From: Echiichthys vipera
Lineage: Eukaryota > Chordata > Actinopteri > Perciformes > Trachinidae
Reading direction: 5' to 3'
DNA: 64,000 nucleotides
Assembly (NCBI GenBank): GCA_963691815.1
Contig: OY829667.1
Coordinates: forward strand, 15,773,992-15,837,991
Shown: in pieces, positions 50,215-61,315 of the stretch
Numbering within the stretch: position 1 is the stretch's first letter
Layout: each line of letters opens with the position of its first letter
The notes under the pieces: generated by a model
The model's database searches: none
The model's input: the letters and a program-made list of their open reading frames with translations, nothing else
Told to the model about the DNA's origin: nothing
Made by a program: the position numbers and the translations under genes

Positions 50215-50560
50215 CAAAGTTTGTATGAATGGCTGCGGTTCTGTATAGTGAAGGTAGTATTGCTGCCAATGTATAAAGACGGACGACATCGCCATTTCCT
50301 TCTGCAAACAGAGTCTGAACAGTACAGACTGGGGGTTATCAAAGTCCTGCCCATGCACCTGCCTGATCAATCATAAGTCAATCAGCAGCTGTCAATCATT
50401 ATGTTTCAGCTATAACAACAGAAACTATCCTTGGGGAAAATTTATTAGACATGTACTTCCGTCCACTAACATGAAGGGGAGTTTATAACCTATACTGCAG
50501 CCAGCCACCAGGCTGTATTCCATATTCCATTTTTGTTGCAAATACAGATAGGCTCGAAAT
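50215..50560 (+). repeat. Dispersed repeat family C, copy 1
   Basis: Shares with 53600-53890 the phrase 'caatcataagtcaatcagc' / 'agctgtcaatcattatgttt' and neighbouring text. It directly follows the Tc1 remnant. Class unknown. Confidence 0.45.
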
Positions 50561-51084
50561 GGAGTGAAGTAGAAAAAAAACTGTACTAAATAGACCAGGT
50601 TTCATACACACTTTCCAAAATGATCCCAGGTGGCAGGTGTACTCTCCAGCCCTGGGAGCCAGTCTGTTTAAAATCTATTACAGCTTGTGTCCTGTGGAGA
50701 CCCACCAGCAATAGGCCCACAACCTATTTCTGGATCCAGCCTGAGTGGAAGAAAGAGGTCAACTCCCAGTGAAGCTGACAAGATAGGTCACACTTTGTCT
50801 TTTCCAGGAACTTGTTGTTTTCCCCCAGGCAGACATGTGGTGGTCATTGTGATAAATATTCAGCCACCACACTGAAGTTTATACTGGCCTGGTGCCTATT
50901 TGTGTACTTTTAACATCTGACAAAATGACCTGGTAAATCAGACACAACAGAAAAGAAGGTAACCAAACCACAGATTGGAAGAGATAGACGTGGCTACTGT
51001 GACCCATTGGATTGTGTGCTATTGCCATTGCCGTTGCCATTTTCTTTTTCTGAAACTGTACGTGCTAAATTTAGACTGGGGGCG
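50561..51084. other. No gene recognised
   Basis: Non-coding spacer with no recognisable coding motif. Confidence 0.35.
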
Positions 51085-51690
51085 GGGCCAGGGAGGATCA
51101 CTTAGCAGCTTCAGGTTGTGCTCTGCTGTCATTTCAATGGAACTGTGCTAAGCTAAAGGCTTAAGAGGGAAACTACTGAATTTTCAACCAGTTAACCCAA
51201 GCCATCTGGTGTGTGGCGGGTGAGTGAGGAGCTCTGGTTGCTAGCGCTGTTTCTGAAGAGCCGTTTGAAAATCAACATTATGTTAGCTTTGTTAGCAAGG
51301 TGCAACCGAATGATGAAAAAGACATTCTTAGGCAACCACAATGTTAACTCTGATGCATTGAAAACACACCATGACAGTCTAAGTTCTGATAATGTAACAT
51401 TGACAAAAACATTCAAATACGAGTTCAAAGCTATTGTAATGTACACAGGGACATGAATATGTATTGCTGCTTTCATCCTGTCGCTAGCACAATGACCTGT
51501 CAATTAAGTAAGCCATGCCCTAAAGCATACACTGCTTTATCGTCCATTTTAAAATTGGGACCATAATTTACAAAATGAACATCATGCTGTATTGTAGAAG
51601 ACTTGAAACTAGCGATTTGAGACCATAAACTCATTAGAAAAATCATTACTGAGTTTAGAAAAACAAGTGAGTAGTAGGCTAATTTTCTCA
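51085..51690 (-). repeat. Dispersed repeat family A, copy 3
   Basis: Reverse complement of the 2866-3506 type. It keeps the landmarks 'gttagcaaggtgcaacc', 'caatgacctgtcaatta' and 'aaaatgaacatcatgctg' in the same order. This is the most complete of the three copies. Confidence 0.7.
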
Positions 51691-51849
51691 TCTATACAAT
51701 CTGGCTTCTTTGTTCAACTAGTGGAGTTGGCCCTTCCTGGACATTAGAAAGAATGCAAGTTAAAAGCACTTCCATATTGAAGCTACGCCCTTCTCTCTTC
51801 GCTAGATTATCACCAGTCAAGTCTCTGTACAGTACAAGTATAGGCTCGT

Positions 51850-52043
51850 ACTGGTAGCTGGAGAAGTGCCAGTTCACGTCCTGAGCACTGCAAAAACCAA
51901 AATGCACAATCTGTCATTTCTCTATTAATGCATGTGTATAGATCCTGTTTGTTCATGTGTGTATTTGGGCCTGTGCATATAATTACAGAGTGAAACAATT
52001 GAGTTTCCTCTCAGGGATTAATAAAGTTTCTCTTCTTTTTTTC
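51850..52043 (+). mobile_element. tRNA-derived SINE (family S1), internally deleted
   Basis: Has 'agctggagaagtgccagttc', lacks about 60 bp of the body, then 'gcatgtgtatagatcctgtt', 'gtgtatttgggcctgtgc' and the tail GGGATTAATAAAGT plus TCTTC. The head is missing. Confidence 0.75.
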
Positions 52044-53599
52044 AAACACACACACAGGTCTTTCTCAAGATATCCCTTGGGAGACGAAAAGGAAACGTCT
52101 TTCACATCGAACGCAATTTCATGAAAATCTGATTTATCTGTGGTGCCCTTTATGTAGGCCAACTAAAGAACATGAGTGGCAGATGAATACATCAGCTAGA
52201 TATATCACTTAATGAAATCCAACACACAAACAAGTAAAGTTAAGATAAGTCAGTTCAGACTAGAAAACCAAAGAGAGAGCAGGCAAGGACAAAAAGAAGA
52301 AGAAAAGGGGTCAGAATGTAGACTGTGTGAAAAAAGAAATTGTACAGATGCTGACTGATGCACAAAAGTGACCACAGAGACAGACAGGCGGCTCCCTGAC
52401 AGTGAGCCACACAAACAGACAGGAGGAGCTGCGCAGCACAGCAGGTGGGGTTCAGCCGCTTCCAGAGCCTCCACACAGAGAGAGGAAAGACGTCTCCAGG
52501 AGCACATTCTGATCGAGGTGGAAATGAGTAACCAGTGGAGCCTGTCAAAGCAGATGGCTGAGAATCCATTAGCTAATGGTGGAGGAGCCTCGCAGCCAAA
52601 CTAATGACGCCCTCATTACTACGCTGCACGCGCTCCCGCCCAGCCAATGGACTCTGGCTGGGCCTTTGTCTGGGCCGGAATGCCGAAAACACACATCCAC
52701 ACACGCATATTGATACTAAAACACTACATTACACAGTAGCAGCAATGTGATGTATGCAGGGAGGGGCCACATTTGGCAAGAAAGTAAAAGACAAAAATGT
52801 GTGGACTGAGAGACTATCCCATCCATCTATCCATCCTCCTGCACACATGACTGCCACCTCAAAATATGCCATCTGCTTTTCACAGCACGGAGAGATGAGA
52901 AACGAAGCAGAGATGAAAAACGCAATATCACAGCTGCATAAATAATTTCGCCTGTGTGTGCTCTGCATGTGATAATGCACAGCTATTCATTCACCTATCT
53001 CTTATCACCTGTGTTTCACACACTCAGGCGCATGCTAATGGGAGTGCAGACACACAAGTCAGCACACACAACCCCTCTGCAAGCTAAAGAAGCGGCCACT
53101 AGACAGACGGGCAAAGAGACAAGGCCAAAGGTTAGACAGTCGATGCAATGACAGCAGCGGTGTCTAAATATTGTCTGATAGTGTATTCCAGTTTCAGCAA
53201 TGGTGAGGTGTTTATCTATATTTTAGTGCTACAATGAATATTAAAGAGTAACTACACCCACACCCCAGAGTTCTAGTTGAAGTGCATCTACCCTGGAAAT
53301 ACTGTGAAACAGTATCAACATGGGCAGGGTTGAGATGAGGGTAAGCCTTGTCCAGTGGCTCCTCCTTGACCTCTCACAGTCTGCAGAGCTGCACGCTACA
53401 TTACAAATCCCACTATGGCGAAGGCATGTCCCGCCGTGCTGTGCTTCTGATTAGCTAGTACTTGTTGCCTTCATTGGTTGGATTGGTTAGGTTTAGGCAT
53501 GAGGAATAAGACTGCAGGGTTGGGCAAAGAATATCAGGGTAGGCCAGTCAGAGACAGAGTAGGGCGGGACTTGCCTTCGAAATAGTGGCTTTGTAATTT
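52044..53599. other. No gene; GC-richer block at 52440-52690
   Basis: 52440-52690 is GC-rich for this window and contains ATTAGCTAATGG and several ATTA words. It may be a conserved regulatory element. 53480-53590 has the phrase 'ggttaggtttaggcatgagg' of a common fish repeat. No exon supported. Confidence 0.3.
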
Positions 53600-53890
53600 G
53601 GAAAGCTCCACTAATACTGTATGAAACAATGGAGAACACCTTTCCTCTTATTCCTGCTGTATAAAGGGGGGTGCTGATCTGGCAGTATCGTCCAATCATG
53701 AGTCATTCCTAGCTGCCAATCATGACGTTTCTCCCTTTTTTATAGCATCAAATAGCTCATTAAAACCAAACTTGTCAGAAAAATCAACACTTAAACAAAG
53801 AACGACCTATGGCCAATACTGAGCCAGGAGGCAATCCAGATATTTTGGATTCACTTTGAGGGAGCTGTCAAGCCGTTGGTAGTGGGGTGG
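53600..53890 (+). repeat. Dispersed repeat family C, copy 2
   Basis: Shares 'ccaatcatgagtcattc' and 'gctgccaatcatgacgtttc' with 50215-50560, followed by 'catcaaatagctcattaaaa'. Confidence 0.45.
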
Positions 53891-54467
53891 GGTCTGTCCG
53901 ACCACGCCCGGGTCGAGCTGGGCCTTTGATCGAGCGTTTGTGTTTTGTTTTTTTCTAAATCATTGCTCTGTTGGCCTAATCTGAGGAAAAAGGTTTGCCA
54001 TAAACAGAAATATTATAGGCCTAGATATATTTAGCACACATGTGTACAAAGTTAGTTGATTGGTGATGAATAACTCATATCTCATCTGTGAAATGATCAG
54101 CCAGTAGCAAAATTAAATCTGGCTGTCTCTATGTATATTTCTAATGCAATATGTAGAAAATAAAAGTAATATAAATACTCATATCAAATATTTGGACCTG
54201 AATCCATCAACAATACTACTAATAAGCCATAAATATTGGGTTTAAGCTGAAAAAAAGTGGCTTGGGTGTTTAGTTACTCTTTAAGAGGAGCTGACAGCTC
54301 CCAGGACAACCTCTGGGGGCAAATGAACGACATCTGAACTGCGTTTCAGTTTGCATTTAACTACTCAAAGGAGTAGTTGGTATTTCAGTCAAAGAGAAAA
54401 TATGACTAGCATACAGAGCAAAGCACAACAAAAGTCTCTGCAGGAATGTTGACCTAAATCCGTTTAC
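53891..54467. other. No gene recognised
   Basis: AT-rich spacer. Confidence 0.35.
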
Positions 54468-54515
54468 CTTGCCATAGTCTGTAATGGGTGATTCAAGGTC
54501 AGCCAAGAGCAGGTT
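54468..54515 (-). pseudogene. dnah2: Dynein heavy chain exon, AAA1-AAA2 linker (DNAH2-like)
   Basis: A 48-bp minus-strand block reads NLLLADLESPITDYGK. It has an excellent acceptor (TTGTCTTTCTGTCCTAAG) and donor (AAG/GTAAAC). In axonemal dyneins the linker between AAA1 and AAA2 includes a 'DLFP-IELP--DYGKL' segment, to which ADLESPITDYGK corresponds. The block is in frame and undamaged in itself. It falls between the AAA1 end block (56.9 kb) and the AAA2 block (41.2 kb), as required. It is short, so the call depends on that context. Confidence 0.5.
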
Positions 54516-56911
54516 CTTAGGACAGAAAGACAAAGGCAGAGTCAAACATAATTTCACTTCATGTTTGACCAGAGCTCCGTTCATTTTTAAGACCAGAAGA
54601 GAGGTCAGTGCAGCGTTAAAGGTGCTGGTTCACCTTTATTACAGACAAGGCGCTAAAGGAGAGACGACAGCACAGCTTGCGTTCACATTCCAGCTAACGC
54701 AGTCACAGCAACTGCTTGCTATTCACATGCAGGGTTGCCCTAGACCACTCAGCCATCAGGGCAACCACACGGAGAGAAAGTTGACAGCAGCTTGCATGAC
54801 TACTTTGAAATGCAAGCTAATAGGCTTTTAAACAATGGCGACATTCTGAGGTAAAAAACTGAGATATGTGACAACCAGTGTCTGTTATTAGTGAACGATA
54901 GGCTCACATTACCCCAAAAAACCTGAAGAAAAGATTTTGTGATCAGGTACAAAATGATCAGGTCTTTTCAAGTTTGCTGTTTCAAGTTTCCCCCCTCTTT
55001 GATACATATTTGATCACAGCCAGATCCCCTGTGGGGCGTTAGACACACATTCTCCTGGTGTCAAGCCTTCATCTACAGTCACTGTCTCATCAACTCCCTG
55101 AGTTAGTGTGTGTGTGTGTGTGTGTGGAGGTGGGCCACTTTCCCACCAGAGTCTGGAGGACACGCAGGGGCAGAGTAGTCCTGTTGCAGAGAGTCTGACT
55201 GGTAAAATATGAGATTAGAGGTCAGGTAAGAAGTCAGTTGAGGTGCACAATGCATTCTGCAGGTGAGGTCTTTCCTTGGTCTGTGAGACAGAGGCACGGG
55301 GTCTGAATGATGGGGTTAGCAAAGGCAGTCTGGTAGAGCCAAAATAAAAGCTGGGTAATGAACAATAGTTGGTGAATAATGTTTGTGGCATGTTCAGGAG
55401 AGGAGGAGTATGAGTTTCCTTTATATTTGGTTAGCTATTGCACAGAGCTGAGCTGGCTAACTTGCCTTACATTATCTCCAGTGCTTCAACTGACAGGAAT
55501 GGGATCGATTTAGTAGATGAGGAAGTACGAGGCTCTGGTGCTGTGTAACTGAAGGGAAAGCTGTACGAATGGACAGTGTGAGTGCACCCTTAGTTGATTC
55601 CCTTGCATGTCCAATAAGCATCTGGGATTTAATTGATGCATTTTTAAGATGTTTTTAAACTAAAATGTGGTATACTACAGCAGGGGTGTCAAACTGATCC
55701 AGTAGAGACCCTTTATTGGATCAGTTTGACATGTATACTAGATAAATGTTTTACCGTCATTTCTGGTTGTGCTGCTTCTGTCCTCTAGGGTTCTCCCCAA
55801 GACCCAAGCCAAGTTTCAGTGTAAATGTTAGACTGTAAAGTGGCTTAGCAACAAAGTTAGCGACAACTTTGGCTCAGTCTAACTTAAGGTGGGCTGACAT
55901 TAACATGGTCCAGCTATTCTCATTTAAGTATCAAGGAATGTAGCACAACATATTGGGAAAAGCTCTGTTTATTTAAATGTGAAAGTGCATTACAGGATGT
56001 CTTGGTATCATGAAAAGGCCAAAACATTACCTACACAGCTTCTCAAACACACTGTTTGAACTATGCAAAGTCAATTCAAAGTTAATTGTGGTGTTGTTGC
56101 ATCCCACAATGTTGGTGCAGCCCAGATGAAATTCTCAGCACGATGCAAGTGTCAGCTTCAGTTTTAAGCTTTGCAGAGAGGAGTGACGGATGAGGCAAGA
56201 ACAACAACAGCCTTTTAAAAATGTCTTTCAATTTGTTCTTACATTTGAACTTCTGCTCACTCTTTCACAACTGTCACAGCACCTCAGGTTGACAAGTCTC
56301 TTGTTGTATGATGGTTCATTTCAAAGGGAGATAACAGCAGTCACTGACATGACAACCCATGCTTTGCTGGAAGGGGAGCACAGCGATGAGGTCCTTTGGA
56401 AACCATCATTTTTGGGTAAAACTGTCTGTTAGAGCTTTTTTAATTAATAGATGAAGGCTTCGTGCCAAACAGCAGATTTGTCAGCTCATTGATTGTAAAT
56501 AAAACCAGCGGAGGTGAATCTTGTTGTTTTTGACCTCTGGAGTGCAGCCTTTTTTCCCCTTGCTTCTGGAAAACATAACAGCTTTTTAATTAAATTGGTA
56601 CAGAAACCCTGAAATGGAACAAAGAAATTGGTACTAGTGACCAAAGTCTGCACAGCATATTAAAAGCTGGCCTCCATCAGTATGTTCTCACTACAAAAAA
56701 AAGGACTATTAAATGGCCAGAGTTTGCTTTATTTTCAATGCATGAGTAATTTCCTCCCGGTTTGTGAACACCCATTATAACCTTTTTGCCTACTGATAGA
56801 GGCTATAACGTGCCTGCAGCAAGAGTTTAAACCCTCATTACATGTAGAACTGACAGACTGACCTCGTCATCAGAAGCACTGAAGAAAGAACACGGTTTAT
56901 TTTCAGTGTGG
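54516..56911. other. No gene; perfect hairpin at 55686
   Basis: Contains a short (TG)n at 55107-55126 and a 15-bp perfect inverted repeat at 55687-55732. Otherwise AT-rich and featureless. Confidence 0.4.
55686..55733. repeat. 15-bp perfect inverted repeat (hairpin)
   Basis: TGTCAAACTGATCCA and its exact reverse complement TGGATCAGTTTGACA flank a spacer of about 15 bases. Partial pairing continues into the spacer. Confidence 0.9.
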
Positions 56912-57007
56912 TGGAGTGAGGTGACGCAGGCAAAATCAAAGTGGTCCTGTTTTAGACAGCTGCCTCACCGCCGGGGAGTACAGGGTGAACACCTTCTTAG
57001 CCAGAAG
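56912..57007 (-). pseudogene. dnah2: Dynein heavy chain exon, end of AAA1, frameshifted (DNAH2-like)
   Basis: The minus strand reads LLAKKVFTLYSPAVRQLSK, matching the dynein helix 'LAKK--TLYSLA--QLSKQDHYDFGLRAL'. After LSK there is one extra A. With that skipped, the next codons give QDHFDF, and a further one-base loss is needed to reach GLRHLT. The unshifted frame hits TGA within seven codons. The two small indels inside a strongly conserved stretch are good evidence of decay or sequencing error. The AG upstream at 56997-56996 is inside the homology, so the true exon start is probably further upstream and eroded. Confidence 0.7.
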
Positions 57008-57150
57008 TTAAGTAGAGAGTTGTGAGGAAAGAAGACATACAAGGAGACAGAGGTAGAGGATAAAGAAAGATACAAACAGAGACGGAAAAAGAAGAATCAA
57101 GAGGGACAAAGAGGAAGTATAGAAGGAGAAGAGTGAATTATACAAGGTTG
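57008..57150 (+). repeat. Purine-rich tract
   Basis: G+A-biased stretch on the plus strand; part of a 183-codon minus-strand frame that I do not accept as coding. Confidence 0.55.
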
Positions 57151-57691
57151 TCAGCTTTGGATAAATAGGATTAAAATTTGCAGTATAAATCAGAGATGAG
57201 CCAGGGTGACAGAGGAGGGCAGTGTGCCAGTAAAGCATGTCACTGAACATAAATCCACCAATTCCCCATTCCTTGCCTCGGTGGACATCAAAGACAGGTC
57301 TCAAATCATGCATCCATTCAACCATATAGTCAGCTAGCTTTGCAGCATGAAGAATATAATGTAAGGTGAGCATGGAAAGTGCAAGTCTGTCTGTGAAGCA
57401 TGTGGACATCCACTTAGGATATCCCAGCTTGTAATGGTGTAAGCCTGTTTGTGTGTCTATATGTGTGTGTGTGCATGCTTGCTGTTCATAATAATATTCC
57501 TCAAACTTAAATGTATGTATACAAATACACTGGGTTTGCATTAAAATAGATTGTGTCATTGACTATACTGTCACTACATATTCTGTTCATGCAAACCATT
57601 TGGGGTGTGTACCAGAGGACAGGGGAAAGAGAGACCAGGAGGACTGTATGTTTGAGTGAAAGAGAAACCTTTCTCTGACACAGATTTCAAT

Positions 57692-57755
57692 CAATGTGCA
57701 GGACTCCTGGGCCACTATGTCAGTTTGTTCTCATCAAAACCTGCTCCACGCAGCT
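57692..57755 (-). pseudogene. dnah2: Possible dynein AAA1 Walker B exon remnant
   Basis: The minus strand reads RGAGFDENKLT, then, after a stop and shift, VAQE and LHID. In dynein AAA1 the order is 'GAW-CFDEFNRI(D)IEVLS-VAQQ(L)--I', so FDE-N, a GACATAG word and GTGGCCCAG occur in the expected order with deletions between. It is heavily eroded and would be uninterpretable alone. The position immediately upstream of the AAA1 end block supports it. Chance similarity remains possible. Confidence 0.35.
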
Positions 57756-58036
57756 CATGAGACACAGTGTTGTGCGCAGACACACCATACGTGCACACGG
57801 AGAGCCACATACAAGGCCTGGCTGTCACCCTAGGCAGCGCAGATGATGGGCTTGGGGGAGAAAAATCCACCTTCATTCTGTTCCTACTCAAAGAGTAGTC
57901 AGAGAGCTCCCAAACCAGGCCAAAGCACGCTGAAGTAGGCCAGTCTCCTGCAGTGCCAGGTAGGTCTTTCTTTATCAACAGGGACTAAATCCTGATCTTG
58001 TCAACACCTGGAAACTAGTAAAAGGTGGATAGTGGA

Positions 58037-58038
<2 letters not shown>
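57756..58038. other. No gene recognised
   Basis: A minus-strand frame of 87 codons covers this area without motifs other than the possible Walker B remnant at its end. Confidence 0.3.
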
Positions 58039-58127
<89 letters not shown>

Positions 58128-58232
58128 TGTGTCTGTGTCTGTGTCTGTGTGTGTTTCTGTGTTTGTGTGTGTGTTTCTGTGTTTGTGTGTGTCTGTGTGT
58201 GTGTGTCTGTGTGTGTGTGTCTGCATGTGCAC
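58039..58232 (+). repeat. (GT)n compound microsatellite, about 190 bp
   Basis: Pure GT for about 88 bp, then GTGTCT, GTTTCT and related variants. Confidence 0.97.
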
Positions 58233-59297
58233 GTGTGTATTAAAAGTATGCATGAGTGTATTCGATAGTTTTTGTTTGTGCAAAGAAATCAAGCTCTCAG
58301 GTAATGCTCTGGGCTTTAAAGCAAATTTGCAAATTGCAACTACCGTGCTGCCGTGGACGCCCAAAAATACTTTTTCCCATTGACTTAAATGGCGAAAGAG
58401 ATGTCTGTAAATCAGTGGATACATTTTTTCAAGCGTTACAACCCCCATGAAATTACCTGCTTCACTATCAGAATCCCCATTCAAGTTAGCAGCATTTTGA
58501 AACCTGGCAGTTGAACCTTTTTAGCCTTATGAGCCACTAAGCAACTTTCATGAACCCATAGCCCCACCTCAAAAGCTGTATCCCCTTCTCTTTATACATC
58601 CATGATAAGAATACTTCGAAGTTTATGGATGAGGTAAAAATTGGGATACGGTTTAGCTTAGTGCTGGGCGGTATATCGGTACATCCTGTATACAGGTTTT
58701 AATTGTCAAACTCCAAATCAGTCGATAGAGGCAAAGAGTGCTACAATCAGTGCTAGCAGTGAGTCATGAGAGGAGAGCCCTATTAATTATGTACACTTCT
58801 CATTCATGGCTGTACCCACCATTCAGGTCACCGAGGTCTGGACTGCTGTATTTTTTCCCCTAGGTATATAGGACAAGCCGTGAGTTAGGACCCAATTGCC
58901 TAAAACTAACTTTACTTTGATGAGGAAAACATATCGTACTACTGCCGAGATGACAGACTCTGATCTAATTGTCCTCATGGCTTGTGTGTTGGGGGGGGCT
59001 CAGTGCATCGTCTTCTTGTTAACAGACTATCTTTGCTCCTCACAGTCTTTCTCTGATCATTACACATCAACAACTTGAGAAAACTGTACATGCAGCTGAA
59101 TTTAAACATTTTACAAGTAACTACAGTATGGGGTCTTTAACATTATGCCCCTGAGCTGTTCAACATAAACAAAAAGAGACTTCATAACCCCTGAGATACA
59201 TATGTTCTTTGGTATTTACACTGGAACCCATTGGCTCAATTTAACAACACCTGGCATGAGTATAGTTTATTAGTAGTATTGTACCCTGACATAAAGT
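58233..59297. other. No gene; probable repeat scraps
   Basis: 58340-58460 ('ccgtggacgcccaaaaatac', 'cccattgacttaaatggcga') and 58660-58690 ('gtgctgggcggtatatcgg') resemble known fish dispersed repeats, but limits are unclear. Confidence 0.35.
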
Positions 59298-59957
59298 GTG
59301 TTTCCACTGGCCCTATAGAGTGGCCGCTCGGAAAGTTTCAGGGCACACCCTCTCACATGGCTGTTCACTCGTCGTGTTTCTATTACAAAAAAAGGCCTGA
59401 GGGGGATTTACGAGACTCCGCAGGTGACGTATCACTCTGAATGGGTTTAGATCGCCTGTGGTCAGCTGATCAATGATACAGCGCTGCGCCCCACTTCCTC
59501 AAAGTGAGAAATACGGAATAGTTTGATTTAAGGTGGCCTGTATGATTCACAACGTCAACTTATGTAGAAGTAACTTGAAAGAAAACATCCCATCTTAAAG
59601 ATTTGAGGCGCTGTGAAAATGTACCAACGTTACGGTGTGTGTATGTGTGTGTGTCAATGGGAGAGGGTGAGGGAGCAGGCAGCAAAGTGCCGTGCCAGTG
59701 CATGCACAGATTTTTTTTTGTGCTGCGTTCTTCACCACTGGATAAAAGTGTCTGCTCTACTTCGCTGTATGGCGTCTGTACTACCACACGCCACATCCCA
59801 TTTAACGTTATTCAATTAGCAAGCAGGTATATCTCATTGGACAAAAGAGCCCCTGCTCTCCATCAAACAGCCTCCTGAGCGACTCACGTGCAAATTAGGG
59901 GCCTTTTTAGAGATAGACCCGCCTCATTCGGGGTAGGCGACCATCGTGGAAATGCAC
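59298..59957. mobile_element. Non-autonomous TIR element, about 660 bp
   Basis: The left end reads GTGTTTCCACTGGCCC; the right end, on the other strand, GTGCATTTCCACGATGG. The ends are imperfect inverted copies. 'gagtggccgctcggaaagt' and 'aaaaaggcctgagggggatt' are phrases I know from a frequent teleost element. No transposase and no clear target duplication. Confidence 0.5.
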
Positions 59958-61254
59958 CTATACATTTTGCTTTGGTTTCTGTATTGTTTTCACATTTCTA
60001 AGACTCAAATCCAAAATGAAACAAATTAACACAAACTAATAAAATGAAGGTGCATAATTCAAAAAAATCTATATTAATACACTTTGGCAGGAGAGACAAT
60101 AAGTCCCAGAGAAAATTAACAGGCAGTGAATAGAGAGGTTATGAGGGAACAGTAGGGTTCCTTTACTGTCATCAAACATTGTCAACATTAATTTTCAGAT
60201 GTTTCGGGATTCTTTTGCTTTTTCTGTATTTCCAAATTGTGGATCATCGAGTGCTACATATAACCTGTGTCTCGTGTATTACTGCTTGAAATATCATTAT
60301 GCTACTACCCACTGACATGATTTTAAAGCTATTATTATCATCCAATTTTTCAAAACATCTCACAACGTGCATATTTAGATCAGAGGGCATGCTCCTGAAC
60401 CCCGCTAGAAGGGGACATTTTTGGACCTCTGTATTTCAAAAGTCCTGAATTCAGCCCTGTTCCCATTCATGGTTCTAATTTTACAACAATTAATAATCCA
60501 CAAGTAACTCTATTTAACAAGGTAAAACACCATGGCACACAACAATGTGTGACACATAAAGAATTTGTAACACTATAATTGTACATTTACAAATGTACAT
60601 AATGGGCAACGTTACAGCTACTAGCTAGCCAGATAGCATAACTGCCTGTTTACAACTGAACATTCAAGAATGGAAAGAGAGATGGAGGATGAAGAAAGAA
60701 ACACCCGAAGAAGCCAAGAGAGAAGCTGTCTGCTGTCGCAAGTTTTTTTGTTTAAAAAAATCAGACATAGTCACTGCTGTACACCACAGTATACAGCAAC
60801 ATCGGGTACTGAGTGGCTGTGTTGTTTCAGTCTTAATCTGTTGTTGTTTGCACTGCTGCTTGGTTAACACTCCTAATTCTCTATCTGGCACGTAATTACG
60901 GTTCCAAACTGGATCCAGCATGGCAAGACTGGTGCCATGCTAGCATTCAGCCTAGTTATATTTGTGTGCGTGTGTGTATGTCTTCATGTGTTTGTGTGTG
61001 TTGTGAGTAATTGAGAGACTGCTGTTTTGCTAAAGTTGTGAAAAAGTTGGTGAAGGAAGTTTGGCGAGTGTGTGCATGTGTGTGTGTGTGTATGGCTGCA
61101 TGGATTTGGCTGCGTGGATTAGCTGCTCCAGGGAGCAAAATAGGCGTTCATGTTCAGGTGCAAGATGGAATTGGATCTTGTTAAACACACACTGATTAAG
61201 AAGCATGCATGCCACCATCACCTATTCACAGCACTACAGTGTGCACATTAAAAT
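59958..61254. other. No gene recognised
   Basis: AT-rich. A small perfect hairpin TGTACATTTACAAATGTACA lies at 60580-60599; imperfect TG runs at 60961-61090. Confidence 0.35.
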
Positions 61255-61267
61255 GCACACACACACA

Positions 61268-61313
<46 letters not shown>
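61255..61313 (+). repeat. (CA)n microsatellite
   Basis: About 59 bp of CA repeats with two small interruptions at the left. Confidence 0.96.

Positions 61314-61315
<2 letters not shown>

Noticed and set aside
57008..57559. 183-codon minus-strand frame
   Set aside because: Covers a purine-rich tract and a TG-rich patch; no domain and no relation to dynein despite lying between dynein blocks.
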